A stretch of 64,000 nucleotides of DNA from Kitasatospora sp. MAP5-34 (GCF_029894335.1 NZ_JARXZC010000024.1:48508-112507); one strand, 5' to 3'; shown: positions 32,049 to 43,499, numbered from the stretch's first letter. Made by a program: numbers and translations. The notes: a model not told the origin generated them from the letters alone.

Positions 32049-32561
32049 TCAGCCGGTGACGGCCACCTGGAGGTGGACCAGGCCCGTGACGCTGAAGATC
32101 AGGATGGCGTCGGCCGTGCTGCTCGGTGAGGCTGCCCCGGGGTGGGCGGGGAAGGCGATCGTCGGGCCCTGGTCGCCGCCGAAGGTGGCGGTCTCGCCGG
32201 GGCGGATCAGGACGCCCGCCGTGGAGAGGGTGTTGTCCTTGCTGCCCTGGAGCGTCGCGCGGCCGTTGTCCGGGGTGCTGACCAGCGAGAGGTGCTCGGG
32301 GACGCTGCCGGCGTTGCGGACGGTCACCGCCAGCTCGGCCGTACCGGACGGGTTCCTCCGCAGGACGCCGCCGCTCAGCTCCAGGTGTGAGCGCGGACCC
32401 TGGACGGAGAGCGATCCCAGTGCGCCGGGGCTCGGTGCGGCGGTCGGCGCCGAAGTGGCGCCCGAGGAGCAGCCGGTCAGCAGCGCGAGCAGCGCGACCG
32501 CCGGTACGGCGATCACTCGGACGGCCCGGGTGCGGGCGGCGTTGCGTTCCATGCTTCGCAT
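32049..32561 (-). CDS. Small secreted lipoprotein
   Basis: 170 residues. Basic N-terminus, hydrophobic core and lipobox ALLTG-C31, then a Ser/Ala/Pro linker, then a single beta-rich domain (ELAVTVRNAGSVPEHLSLVS, GVLIRPGETATFGGDQGPTI). The fold pattern recalls PCuAC/DUF461-like or other Ig-like periplasmic domains, but the Met/His copper motif is absent, so copper binding is not supported. An alternative start at the internal ATG 9 bp later is possible. It lies 42 bp after the second ADP-ribosylglycohydrolase and probably shares its transcript. Function unknown. Confidence 0.65.
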   Translation of the reverse strand: MRSMERNAARTRAVRVIAVPAVALLALLTGCSSGATSAPTAAPSPGALGSLSVQGPRSHLELSGGVLRRNPSGTAELAVTVRNAGSVPEHLSLVSTPDNGRATLQGSKDNTLSTAGVLIRPGETATFGGDQGPTIAFPAHPGAASPSSTADAILIFSVTGLVHLQVAVTG

Positions 32562-32603
32562 TATGGGCGCCCCTGCACCCGGGCCCGACAGCGACCCGGC
32601 GGA

Positions 32604-33659
32604 TCAGGCCGGGTAGCGGTCACCCAACGACGCCGCGTTCCCGCCGAACGCGGCCACCAGGTCGTCGGCCACCTGCGTCACGACCTCGCGCCCCTCCACC
32701 ACCGCCAGCCACTCGGCGGGCAGCGCGGCCTCGCCGTACAGCGCGCCGACCAGGTTGCCGCAGACCGCGCCCGTGGAGTCGCTGTCGCCCGAGTGGTTCA
32801 CCGAGAGGACCAGCGCCTGCGCCGCGCTCCGCCCGGCCAGCGCGCAGTAGACGGCGATCGCGAGGCACTCCTCGGCGATCCAGCCGAGTCCCACCCGCTC
32901 CACGGCCTCGGCCGACGGCACGCCCTCCGCCGCGACCCGGACGGCGCGCCGCAGCGCCTCCACCGTCTCCTCGCTGCTCGGGTACGCCGCGACCTGCTCG
33001 ATCGTCTCCGTCACCGCCTGCGACAGCGGCACCCCGGCCGTCACGCGCTCGATCAGTGCCGAGAACGCGCCCGCCGCCAGATACCCCGTCGGGTGCCCGT
33101 GGGTCAGCTGCGAGCACTGCGCGGACAGCCAGAAGGACCACTCCACCCCGAGCCGGGCCAGCCCGAACGGCGCCGAACGCATCACCGTCCCGCAGCCCTT
33201 GGAGTTCGGGTTGATCGGCCCGTCCTGTCCGAACGGCGCCGGCCGCCGGTACGTCCGGTGGTGTGCGATCCCGCTCGTGCACGCGTTCCCGGGGGCCCGC
33301 GATGCGTACAGGAACGGTTGCCGCAGCAGCCAGCCGTCGTTCGGCGGAGTCGGCGGTACGGCCTCCGGCCCCTGCTGGTTCTGCGTCAGCAGCCAGCGCT
33401 GGTATGCCTGGTGCATGGCCACCGGGACCTGGGCGCCGTCGGCCCGGCCCCGGATCAGCCCCTCCGCCGTGAACAGCGTCATCTGGGTGTCGTCCGTGAC
33501 CTGCCCGCCCCGGCCGGCCGCCCGCAGATCCGTCAGCCCGTCAGGACCGAACCGCTGCCGGATCTGCTCCAGCTGGTCGAACTCGATCGGCCAGCCCAGC
33601 GCGTCCCCGAGCGATCCGCCCAGCAACGCACCACGCACCCGCTCCGCATACTCCACCAC
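32604..33659 (-). CDS. ADP-ribosylglycohydrolase (DraG-like), second of two
   Basis: 351 residues from GTG 33659, which follows AGGGGG by 9 nt; a TTG two codons earlier is possible but sits too close to the ribosome site. It opens with the canonical RVRGALLGGSLGDALGWP, more typical of the family than the first copy. The metal motifs are T55-D56-D57-T58 (QVTDDTQM) and NHSGDSDSTGAVCGNLVGALYG, both intact. SKGCGTVMRSAPFG and LTHGHPTGYLAAG are conserved. Outside these motifs it differs strongly from the 30044-31051 protein, so the two are not a recent duplication. It sits between a DUF2786 gene and a lipoprotein gene in a leftward run. Confidence 0.9.
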   Translation of the reverse strand: MVEYAERVRGALLGGSLGDALGWPIEFDQLEQIRQRFGPDGLTDLRAAGRGGQVTDDTQMTLFTAEGLIRGRADGAQVPVAMHQAYQRWLLTQNQQGPEAVPPTPPNDGWLLRQPFLYASRAPGNACTSGIAHHRTYRRPAPFGQDGPINPNSKGCGTVMRSAPFGLARLGVEWSFWLSAQCSQLTHGHPTGYLAAGAFSALIERVTAGVPLSQAVTETIEQVAAYPSSEETVEALRRAVRVAAEGVPSAEAVERVGLGWIAEECLAIAVYCALAGRSAAQALVLSVNHSGDSDSTGAVCGNLVGALYGEAALPAEWLAVVEGREVVTQVADDLVAAFGGNAASLGDRYPA

Positions 33660-33712
33660 GTGCAAGATCCCCCTTCGGACAACCGGGTGACCACAATAGG
33701 GGTGCGAGGCTC

Positions 33713-35020
33713 TCAGGCCCGGATGGCCCCGGCCCGGCCGTGCAGGTTGGCCCGGTCGGCGGCGTCGCGGCCGGCCGCCCAGCCCTCACCGTCGCTGACC
33801 CGGACCCGCTGGGCGGTCAGCTTCGGGAACATCTGACCCACCGTCCGGTCCACCGCCTCCTCACGTGCCGCCAACGCGGGCAGCAGCCGCTCGTCCGGCA
33901 CCAGCTGCTCCGCCGTACCGTCCTCGCGCAGGTGCTTACCGGCGGCCGCGTCGCTGGTGGTCTGCTCGGTCGCCACCGTCAGCCGCTCGCGGATCCGGGC
34001 GGCGTACGCGACCAGGAAGGACTGCCGGAAGGCCTTCGTCCGGGACGCCCCGCCGAGGTGCTGGCGGCTGCCCGCCCGGTGCATCGCGGAGGTCGCCTGC
34101 ACCAGCAGCGACGTGTAGAGCAGCTCGACGCCGTCCAGGGCGGCGTCGAAACCGACGATGGTGCAGAAGCCGAACTCCTTCGCCCAGACCGCCCGGCAGC
34201 GGTTCGCCGCCGCGACGGCGTCCAGCAGCATGGTCTTCGGGCCCTCGTACGGGTTGTCCACCCCGATCCGCAGGGCGGCGGGCGTGTCCTTGGACGGCTG
34301 GCCCACCGCCAGCAGCGCTTCGTCGATGCTGTGCTGCGTCATCAGCTGCTGCGCCTTGGCGGTCAGCGCCTCGGCCTCTTCGGGGAACTCGGTGGACTCG
34401 GCCTTGGCCAGCAGTGCCCGGATCCGCGACAGCATCCTCGGCTCACCCGTCACCGGGCCGGTCGGCCGGCTCGGCCGCAGCGGCGTTGCACCCGGCGCCG
34501 GGCCGACGGGGGTGATCGTCGGCAGGTGGCCCCAGACCCGCAGCAGCTCCAGCGCGGCGGTGGCCAGCGCGAACCGGTCCAGCCGGTGCCTGGTCGCGAA
34601 CTCCGCGAGGAACTCCTCGTCCGTCCCCCACCAGACCTCGGCCGACAGCTCGCGCAGCTGCTCCTGCCAGCGCCGGTCGAGCGTGACGGCGGGGTGCCGG
34701 CGGCCCTCGGCCGCGATCAGGTCCACCGCCAGCGCGAGCTGGACCGGCCCGAGCCCGCGCCGCACCACCCGCACCAGATCGGCGGGCCGCCACCCGTTCG
34801 CCCAGGTCCGCCCGACGGACTTCTCGGCGAACGCGATCAGGGCCAGGCTCACCGCCGGCCAGCGGTCCGCCGAGGCGGCCAGTATCGAGGCCGACGCGTC
34901 CAGCGCCGGGTCCAGCCGGTCCGCCGGTGCCCCGATCACCTGGTACACGGCCTGCTCGACCAGCTCGTCCGTCGCCGGGTCGCCCATGACAGGACCCCGC
35001 TCGCCCTTGCGCTTGCTCAC
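33713..35020 (-). CDS. DUF2786-domain protein
   Basis: 435 residues, soluble. The N-terminal part is helical and Ala/Leu-rich. The DUF2786 core begins near residue 195 (MLSRIRALLAKAESTEFPEE) and continues with EALTAKAQQLMTQHSIDEA. A long C-terminal part contains RTKAFRQSFLVAYAARIRERL and ends with GWAAGRDAADRANL. I chose GTG 35020; the frame is open 25 codons earlier but with no ribosome site. DUF2786 proteins occur in actinobacteria and in phage or plasmid contexts, and their biochemical role is not established. The Asp-Gly-Glu and Arg-rich tail could bind nucleic acid, which is a guess. Confidence 0.75.
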   Translation of the reverse strand: MSKRKGERGPVMGDPATDELVEQAVYQVIGAPADRLDPALDASASILAASADRWPAVSLALIAFAEKSVGRTWANGWRPADLVRVVRRGLGPVQLALAVDLIAAEGRRHPAVTLDRRWQEQLRELSAEVWWGTDEEFLAEFATRHRLDRFALATAALELLRVWGHLPTITPVGPAPGATPLRPSRPTGPVTGEPRMLSRIRALLAKAESTEFPEEAEALTAKAQQLMTQHSIDEALLAVGQPSKDTPAALRIGVDNPYEGPKTMLLDAVAAANRCRAVWAKEFGFCTIVGFDAALDGVELLYTSLLVQATSAMHRAGSRQHLGGASRTKAFRQSFLVAYAARIRERLTVATEQTTSDAAAGKHLREDGTAEQLVPDERLLPALAAREEAVDRTVGQMFPKLTAQRVRVSDGEGWAAGRDAADRANLHGRAGAIRA

Positions 35021-35108
35021 GGTGTGTCTCTGCCTTCGTCCGGATGGCCCCGGATGGTCCGGAACCCCCTCCCATGATGCCGGAGCCGTCGGCACTCGAT
35101 CGCAGCCG

Positions 35109-36716
35109 TCAGCGTTCGACCGCCGTGGCGAGGATCTCCGGGAGCCGGTCCAGCAGCCGGGTGGCGGCCAGCCGGATGCCCAGCGCGGCGAGCGCGGCGC
35201 CGTACAGCGGGCCGATCGCCAGCAGCAGCCAGGCCGGGCCGGCCGCGAGCAGCAGCCAGGCGAGCACGCCGCCGACCGGCAGGGTCAGCAGTACGACGCC
35301 CAGCAACGAGCCGAAACTGTTGAGCAGCACCACACCGCTCTGCCCGGGAGCGGCATTGCGCATCGGATTGCCGTCGGCGGGCATCGCGTACGGCACGAGC
35401 ACGCTGAGCAGCGAGCCCAGGCCCACCCCCGCGCCCAGCGCGGCGAAGGTCAGGCCGAGCGCGGGTGCCAACTGGCCCCACAGCCCGGTGGCGGCACTCA
35501 GCCCGAGCGCCAGCACCAGCGCACTCGGCACTGCGTACGAGAGCACCGCGAACGCCCGTCCGCGCAGCTCCTCGCGGGCGTGCGCGGGTGTGGACAGGGT
35601 GGCGCTGACCATCCAGAACGCGGAGCCGTCCATCCCGAACAGGTTGACCATCTGCAGCCCGAGCATCAGCCCGGCCAGTGCCACCACGTAGACCGAGGCC
35701 CAGCCCTGGACCACCGAGAGCACACAGAAGACCACCGTCATCCCGAGGCTGGTGAACACCGCCGCCTTGGCGCGCGGCTCACGCCACGCGTACCGCAGAT
35801 GCCGCTGCATCACCGCGCCGACCCGGCCCTCGGGGAGGAAGGCGGCGGCCCGGGACCGGCCGACACCCTTGGTGTCGATCAGGGTGGAGGAGTCCACAGT
35901 CACCATCAGCTGCTCCAGGCTGCGGCGCCACCAGCGCATCAGCAGCACCAGCAGGGCGGCCGTCAGCCCGAGCTGCAGCACCGCCACGCCGTACGCGCCG
36001 TCCCCGGCGCTGCGGGCGGCGTCGACCGCGCTGACCGGCGGGATCCAGCGCAGCACCGAGGCGAACGGCTTCAGCGGGGAGAGGTCGAGATGCCCGCCGT
36101 GCTGCCTGAAGACACTCTGCGAGGCCAGGTTGCCGACCTGGATCAGCACGGCGAAGAGCAGACCGCCGAAGATCGCGAAGTCCTTGCCGCGCCGACTGGA
36201 GAGCAGCCGGGCGTTCCCCGCCGCCACCGACCGGGAGAGCGTGACCAGGGTGATCGCGGCCAGCGGCACGCCGAGCACGGCGAACGGCACCGAGGCCACG
36301 CCACCGGACGCGGCCACGGCGGCGCCACCGAGCAGCACCAGCGACAGCACCGGTCCGGGCCCGATCAGGGCGGCCAGCAGCGTGCCGCGCAGCATCGCAC
36401 CGGGGCGCAGCGGCAGCATGGTGAGCCTGGTCGGGTCGGCGCTCTCGTCGCTGCCGAAGAGGAAGAGCGGCAGTGCGGCCCAGCCGACGGTGGTGCCGGT
36501 GACCAGCATCACGGCGGCGTCGGCCGCGCCCGTACGGCCGTGCAGCAGCGTGAGCGCCAGGGCCACCGCGCCGGTGAACACCAGGCCCAGCACGGAACCG
36601 AGGAGATAGACGACCCGGCGCTCGGTGCTCTGCCGCAGGCCGTTGGCCAGCAGCCGGATCTTCAGCGCGACGAGGGCCCGGACGACCGCCCGGTCCTCGG
36701 GAACGGCGACGGTCAT
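35109..36716 (-). CDS. ABC exporter membrane subunit
   Basis: 535 residues with about 12 hydrophobic spans (for example VYLLGSVLGLVFTGAVALAL, LIGPGPVLSLVLLGGAAVAA, VLLLTLPVGGVLAWLLL). There is no ATPase motif and no solute-binding domain. ATG 36716 overlaps the stop of the ATPase gene (ATGA), so the pair is translationally coupled. The frame is open far into the ATPase gene, but that part is an Arg/Pro-rich shadow. This architecture (one long permease with one ATPase) is typical of actinobacterial multidrug- or antibiotic-type exporters. Substrate unknown. Confidence 0.85.
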   Translation of the reverse strand: MTVAVPEDRAVVRALVALKIRLLANGLRQSTERRVVYLLGSVLGLVFTGAVALALTLLHGRTGAADAAVMLVTGTTVGWAALPLFLFGSDESADPTRLTMLPLRPGAMLRGTLLAALIGPGPVLSLVLLGGAAVAASGGVASVPFAVLGVPLAAITLVTLSRSVAAGNARLLSSRRGKDFAIFGGLLFAVLIQVGNLASQSVFRQHGGHLDLSPLKPFASVLRWIPPVSAVDAARSAGDGAYGVAVLQLGLTAALLVLLMRWWRRSLEQLMVTVDSSTLIDTKGVGRSRAAAFLPEGRVGAVMQRHLRYAWREPRAKAAVFTSLGMTVVFCVLSVVQGWASVYVVALAGLMLGLQMVNLFGMDGSAFWMVSATLSTPAHAREELRGRAFAVLSYAVPSALVLALGLSAATGLWGQLAPALGLTFAALGAGVGLGSLLSVLVPYAMPADGNPMRNAAPGQSGVVLLNSFGSLLGVVLLTLPVGGVLAWLLLAAGPAWLLLAIGPLYGAALAALGIRLAATRLLDRLPEILATAVER

Positions 36717-37594
36717 CGGTCGCCGCCCTGCGAGCTGGTCTGTGAGCTGGTCTGCGAACCGGCCTGCGCGGTGCCTGCTTGCGTGCTGTCGGCCCGGGAG
36801 CTGCCGAGCCAGCCGAGGGCCTGGCCGTCGTCCTCCCGGACGCCGACCAGCTCCAGGAAGACGGTGTGCAGCGAGCGCTCGCCCCGGACCGCGTCCAGCG
36901 GGCCCTGGGCGATCACCTGGCCGGCGTTTATCACCGCCACCCAGTCGCAGAGCTGCTCCACGAGTTCCATCACGTGGCTGGAGAAGACCACGGTGGAGCC
37001 GGCTGCCGCGTAGCGCTTGAGGACGCCCCGGATGGTCTGGGCGGAGACCGGGTCGACGCCCTCGAAGGGCTCGTCCAGGAAGAGCACGTCGGGGTTGTGC
37101 AGCAGGGCGGCGGCCAGGCCGATCTTCTTGCGCATCCCGGTGGAGTAGTCCGCGACCAGCTTGTCGGCGGCGCCGAGCAGGTCGAGGACGGTCAGCAGCT
37201 CCTCGGCCCTGCGGTCCACCTCGGCGCCCGGCAGGCCGCGCAACCGCCCGTTGTACTGGAGCAGTTCGCGCCCGCTCAGGCGCTCGAACATCCGCAGGCC
37301 CTCGGGCAGGATCCCGATCCTGGCCTTGACCGCGACCGGGTCCGACCAGACGTCCGCGCCGTGGATCAGCACGGTGCCGTGGTCCGGCCGGAGCAGCCCG
37401 GTGACCATCGAGAGCGTGGTCGTCTTGCCGGCGCCGTTCGGCCCGACCAGCCCGATGAACGAGCCGGCCGGGAGGTCGAGGGTGAGGCCCGCCACAGCGG
37501 CCTGCTGCCCGAAGCGCTTCCACAGGTTGTGGATGCTCACGGCGGTGGGCGGTTGGGTGGACGGCGGGGTGGTGCCCTGCGGGGTGGCCTGCAT
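36713..37594 (-). CDS. ABC transporter ATP-binding protein
   Basis: 293 residues. Walker A GPNGAGKTT, signature YSTGMRKKIGLAAAL and Walker B DVLFLDEP, with the H-loop in VFSSHVME. After the ATPase fold comes an unusual Ser/Thr/Gln/Ala/Gly-rich tail (STQAGTAQAGSQTSSQTSSQ) that looks like short-repeat expansion. ATG 37594 has GGAG 9 nt upstream, and the longer frame upstream is not ABC-like. It is the first gene of the leftward run (ATPase, permease, DUF2786, ADP-ribosylglycohydrolase, lipoprotein, septum-type protein) and energises the overlapping permease. Confidence 0.93.
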   Translation of the reverse strand: MQATPQGTTPPSTQPPTAVSIHNLWKRFGQQAAVAGLTLDLPAGSFIGLVGPNGAGKTTTLSMVTGLLRPDHGTVLIHGADVWSDPVAVKARIGILPEGLRMFERLSGRELLQYNGRLRGLPGAEVDRRAEELLTVLDLLGAADKLVADYSTGMRKKIGLAAALLHNPDVLFLDEPFEGVDPVSAQTIRGVLKRYAAAGSTVVFSSHVMELVEQLCDWVAVINAGQVIAQGPLDAVRGERSLHTVFLELVGVREDDGQALGWLGSSRADSTQAGTAQAGSQTSSQTSSQGGDR

Positions 37595-37947
37595 AGCGGG
37601 GGTCTCCTGCTGACTACTGGCTGCTGACTGATGGGACGAGCACGGGAACGAGTCGGGTGGGCCGGCGGGCGTACGTGCGGCAGCCAGCCTCTCACCGGCC
37701 GGGCGACCGTGGTGATCAAGGGCGGCAGGACCGGCGTGTTTGGGCCGGACGGGTGAACTTCCCCGAAGTGCTCGGGGGGTCCCGGAGTACCTCATCAGCG
37801 CCGGTCTCCCGTGGCGGGGACGTCCGGGCGTCGAATCGGGCCCTCGCTGCTGCCGTCCGCCGCCATCTGTGGTAAGACGGCAGCAGGCTGTTCGGCCGTC
37901 CGGGTGTCCCGGCCCCGCCGGTGTTGAGCTGCGGCGTTGCATTTGTT
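37595..37947. other. Intergenic region between the ABC genes and the str operon
   Basis: About 350 bp with divergent transcription on both sides. No credible coding frame. It contains the hairpin at 37847-37886 and, near its right end, the rpsL promoter. Confidence 0.5.
37847..37886. terminator. Hairpin upstream of the rpsL promoter
   Basis: CTGCTGCCGTC / GACGGCAGCAG, a perfect 11-bp stem with an 18-nt loop, about 60 bp before the rpsL -35 box. It could be an insulator terminator or an operator; there is no T-run. Confidence 0.4.
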
Positions 37948-37976
37948 TTGACCGCGCTCGATGCGCTAGGTACGCT
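37948..37976 (+). promoter_or_regulatory. str operon (rpsL) promoter
   Basis: TTGACC, 17 bp, TACGCT: a strong match with an ATTTGTT AT-patch ahead of it. It gives a leader of about 270 nt (37983-38252), unusually long for a ribosomal protein gene, with no reading frame I trust and a GCACACAGAAAACGGAGAAACG ribosome-site region at its end. Confidence 0.75.
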
Positions 37977-38252
37977 CTGACCTTGTGCCTGGGGTGTCCC
38001 CGGGTCCTTGTGCGTGCATGCACACCGGCCGCCGCGCCAAACCGGAGCGTCTCAAAGCGCCCCGCGCGCGCGAGTGCCGTCGCTGCACATCAGCATCATG
38101 GGATTCCGCGATTCCTCCCACTGCGCGAGCAGGCCTCACGGTCGGCGCCGCAGAACGGAAGAGGCTCAACACACCCGACCGCGTGGGTCGGAGGGTTGGG
38201 GTCACCGCAGGTTAGTTTTACGCAGCCTTGGCACACAGAAAACGGAGAAACG

Positions 38253-38624
38253 GTGCCTACGATCCAGCAGCTGGTCCGAAAGGGCCGGCAGGACAAGGTC
38301 GAGAAGAACAAGACGCCCGCGCTCAAGGGTTCGCCCCAGCGCCGCGGTGTTTGCACGCGTGTGTACACGACCACCCCGAAGAAGCCGAACTCGGCTCTCC
38401 GTAAGGTCGCCCGTGTGCGCCTCACCAGCGGGATCGAGGTCACCGCCTACATTCCGGGTGAGGGCCACAACCTGCAGGAGCACTCCATCGTGCTGGTGCG
38501 CGGTGGCCGTGTGAAGGACCTTCCTGGTGTCCGCTACAAGATCATCCGCGGCTCGCTCGACACCCAGGGTGTCAAGAACCGCAAGCAGGCTCGTAGCCGC
38601 TACGGCGCCAAGAAGGAGAAGTAA
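38253..38624 (+). CDS. rpsL: 30S ribosomal protein S12
   Basis: 123 residues from GTG (GGAG 6 nt upstream). A decoding-centre protein. The motif TTPKKPNSALRKVARV has the wild-type Lys equivalent to position 43, and GRVKDLPGVRYKIIRG has the wild-type Lys equivalent to 88, so no classic streptomycin-resistance substitution is present. The frame extends back almost 500 bp, but that part is not S12-like. First gene of the str operon, 2 bp from rpsG. Codon use is strongly biased to a highly expressed set. Confidence 0.98.
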   Translation: MPTIQQLVRKGRQDKVEKNKTPALKGSPQRRGVCTRVYTTTPKKPNSALRKVARVRLTSGIEVTAYIPGEGHNLQEHSIVLVRGGRVKDLPGVRYKIIRGSLDTQGVKNRKQARSRYGAKKEK

Positions 38625-38626
38625 GA

Positions 38627-39097
38627 ATGCCTCGTAAGGGTCCTGCCCCGAAGCGCCCGGTCATCATCGACCCGGTCTACGGCTCGCCGCTCGTGACCTC
38701 GCTGGTCAACAAGATTCTGCTCCACGGCAAGCGTTCCACTGCCGAGCGGATCGTCTACGGCGCCCTCGAGGGCGTCCGTGAGAAGACCGGCGCCGACCCC
38801 GTGGTCGCCCTCAAGCGCGCGCTTGAGAACGTCAAGCCCACCCTTGAGGTGAAGTCCCGCCGCGTCGGTGGCGCCACCTACCAGGTGCCGGTCGAGGTCC
38901 GTCCGGGCCGCGCCAACACCCTGGCGCTGCGCTGGCTGGTCGGCTACTCCCGCGCCCGTCGCGAGAAGACCATGACCGAGCGTCTGCTCAACGAGATCCT
39001 CGACGCCAGCAACGGCCTCGGTGCTTCCGTGAAGCGTCGCGAGGACACCCACAAGATGGCCGAGTCCAACAAGGCCTTCGCGCACTACCGCTGGTAG
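38627..39097 (+). CDS. rpsG: 30S ribosomal protein S7
   Basis: 156 residues, beginning MPRKGPAPKRPVIIDPVYGS and ending NKAFAHYRW. It nucleates folding of the 16S rRNA 3' domain and lies by the E-site mRNA channel. Motifs TLEVKSRRVGGATYQVPVEV and RWLVGYSRARREKTM are conserved. Its AAGGAG ribosome site lies inside the last codons of rpsL, so the two are translationally coupled. Nothing unusual. Confidence 0.98.
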   Translation: MPRKGPAPKRPVIIDPVYGSPLVTSLVNKILLHGKRSTAERIVYGALEGVREKTGADPVVALKRALENVKPTLEVKSRRVGGATYQVPVEVRPGRANTLALRWLVGYSRARREKTMTERLLNEILDASNGLGASVKRREDTHKMAESNKAFAHYRW

Positions 39098-39138
39098 TCC
39101 GAACCCCGTCACCTTAGACAGAGAGAGAACGAGCCACC

Positions 39139-41244
<2,106 letters not shown>

Positions 41245-41266
41245 GGAACTGGCCTCGGCTGGTTCC

Positions 41267-41295
41267 TTGCCAAGGTCCGGGCTCCCGCATATCGG
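41267..41295 (+). promoter_or_regulatory. Possible tuf promoter in the fusA-tuf gap
   Basis: TTGCCA, 17 bp, TATCGG. A separate tuf1 promoter in this gap is known in studied streptomycetes; this match is only moderate. Confidence 0.35.
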
Positions 41296-41321
41296 GACGT
41301 TTCGGAACCCTTAGGCTATTA

Positions 41322-41367
41322 GGAGGCGAACCGGGGGGATCTACCCAGATCCCCCCGGGACTCCTCC
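41322..41367 (+). terminator. Strong hairpin between fusA and tuf
   Basis: GGAGG..CCGGGGGGATCT, loop ACCC, AGATCCCCCCGG..CCTCC. The 12-bp core is perfect. It probably attenuates read-through from fusA or stabilises the 5' end of a tuf-only transcript. Position is 110 nt before the tuf start. Confidence 0.65.
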
Positions 41368-41476
41368 GCCCCACCCGCGGGACGGCATGGAGTGCGAACG
41401 CGCACCCCGTACCCAACCCGATCAAAGACCAACTGACGTCAGCACGGCGTACAGAACTGTCCTCAGGAGGACTGCA

Positions 41477-42670
<1,194 letters not shown>

Positions 42671-42716
42671 TTCTTGATGGTCCGACCTGAGCTGTCGTAG
42701 CGACAGGCTCAAGCTG

Positions 42717-42760
42717 AAGGCCCGCTCTCTTCGTCCGTATGGACGGGGAGGGCGGGCCTT
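42717..42760 (+). terminator. Terminator of tuf / str operon
   Basis: AAGGCCCGC..GCGGGCCTT outer stem with a nested CGTCC-GTAT-GGACG stem, followed by TTCG. It stops the rightward str operon. Confidence 0.8.
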
Positions 42761-42824
42761 TTCGCGTTGACGGGTGACGGGTGGCTGGTGGTGGTGTGCG
42801 GCTAACGGATGGCGGGGGCAGAAA

Positions 42825-42856
42825 ACGGCTGACAGATTTCAAAATCTGTCAGCCGT
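42825..42856 (-). terminator. Terminator of the leftward rfbA-rfbC transcript
   Basis: ACGGCTGACAGATTT / AAATCTGTCAGCCGT, a perfect 15-bp inverted repeat with a CA centre. Read leftward it is followed by TTTTC. AT-rich for this genome. Confidence 0.8.
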
Positions 42857-42902
42857 CACCTGTTATTAGTCCTCTGTCCTCTGCCCCCGGCCAACCCCGC
42901 CG

Positions 42903-43499
42903 CTACACGCTTAGCGAAGCCCCGTACGCCTTGCACGCCTCGTACGAGGGCAGCAGCCCACCCGCGAGGGCCTCCGCCAGCGACGGTGCCACGTCGTCCC
43001 GGGCGGAGAGCTGCGGGACGTCGGCTGGCCACTCGATGCCCAGGTCCGGGTCGAGCGGGTGCACCCCGTGCTCGCCCGACGGGTTGTACGTCTCCGAGCA
43101 GATGTACGTCAGGGTGGCGTCGTCGGTCAGTGCGCAGAAGCCGTGCCCGAGGCCCTCGGGGATGTACACCGCCCGCCGGTCCACATCGTCCAGTCGCACG
43201 CCCTCCCACCGTCCGAAGGTGGGGGAGCCGACCCGCAGGTCCACGATCACGTCCAGCACCGCGCCCCGGATGCAGCTCACGTACTTCGCCTGGCCGGGCG
43301 GCACGTCGGCGAAGTGGATGCCGCGTACGACGCCGCGCGCCGAGACGGACAGGTTGCCCTGGGCGAGCCGCAACGGGTGCCCGACCACCTCGGCCAGCCG
43401 GTCGAAGCGGTACCACTCGGTGAACAGGCCGCGCGGGTCGCCGTGCAGCTGCGGGGTGATCTCGAAGGCGCCCTCGATCGCCAGCTCGCGGAACTTCAC
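42903..43499 (-). CDS. rfbC: dTDP-4-dehydrorhamnose 3,5-epimerase
   Basis: 198 residues, cupin-fold. It epimerises dTDP-4-keto-6-deoxyglucose at C3 and C5, the third step to dTDP-L-rhamnose. Catalytic His H62 (RGVVRGIHFAD) and the conserved Tyr pair in YICSETYNP (about Y132 and Y138) are visible, with YIPEGLGHGFCAL as the usual beta-strand signature. The C-terminus (about 160-198) is the family's extra helix. It is the second gene of the rfbA-rfbC leftward pair, 66 bp after rfbA. Confidence 0.93.
   Translation of the reverse strand: MKFRELAIEGAFEITPQLHGDPRGLFTEWYRFDRLAEVVGHPLRLAQGNLSVSARGVVRGIHFADVPPGQAKYVSCIRGAVLDVIVDLRVGSPTFGRWEGVRLDDVDRRAVYIPEGLGHGFCALTDDATLTYICSETYNPSGEHGVHPLDPDLGIEWPADVPQLSARDDVAPSLAEALAGGLLPSYEACKAYGASLSV

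Noticed and set aside
30044..33659. Two ADP-ribosylglycohydrolases as a recent tandem duplication
   Set aside because: Similarity is confined to the family motifs and the genes face different directions with different lengths and neighbours.
36717..37523. N-terminal extension of the ABC permease frame
   Set aside because: It overlaps the Walker-motif ATPase in another frame and has no membrane or domain character; ATGA coupling gives the real start.
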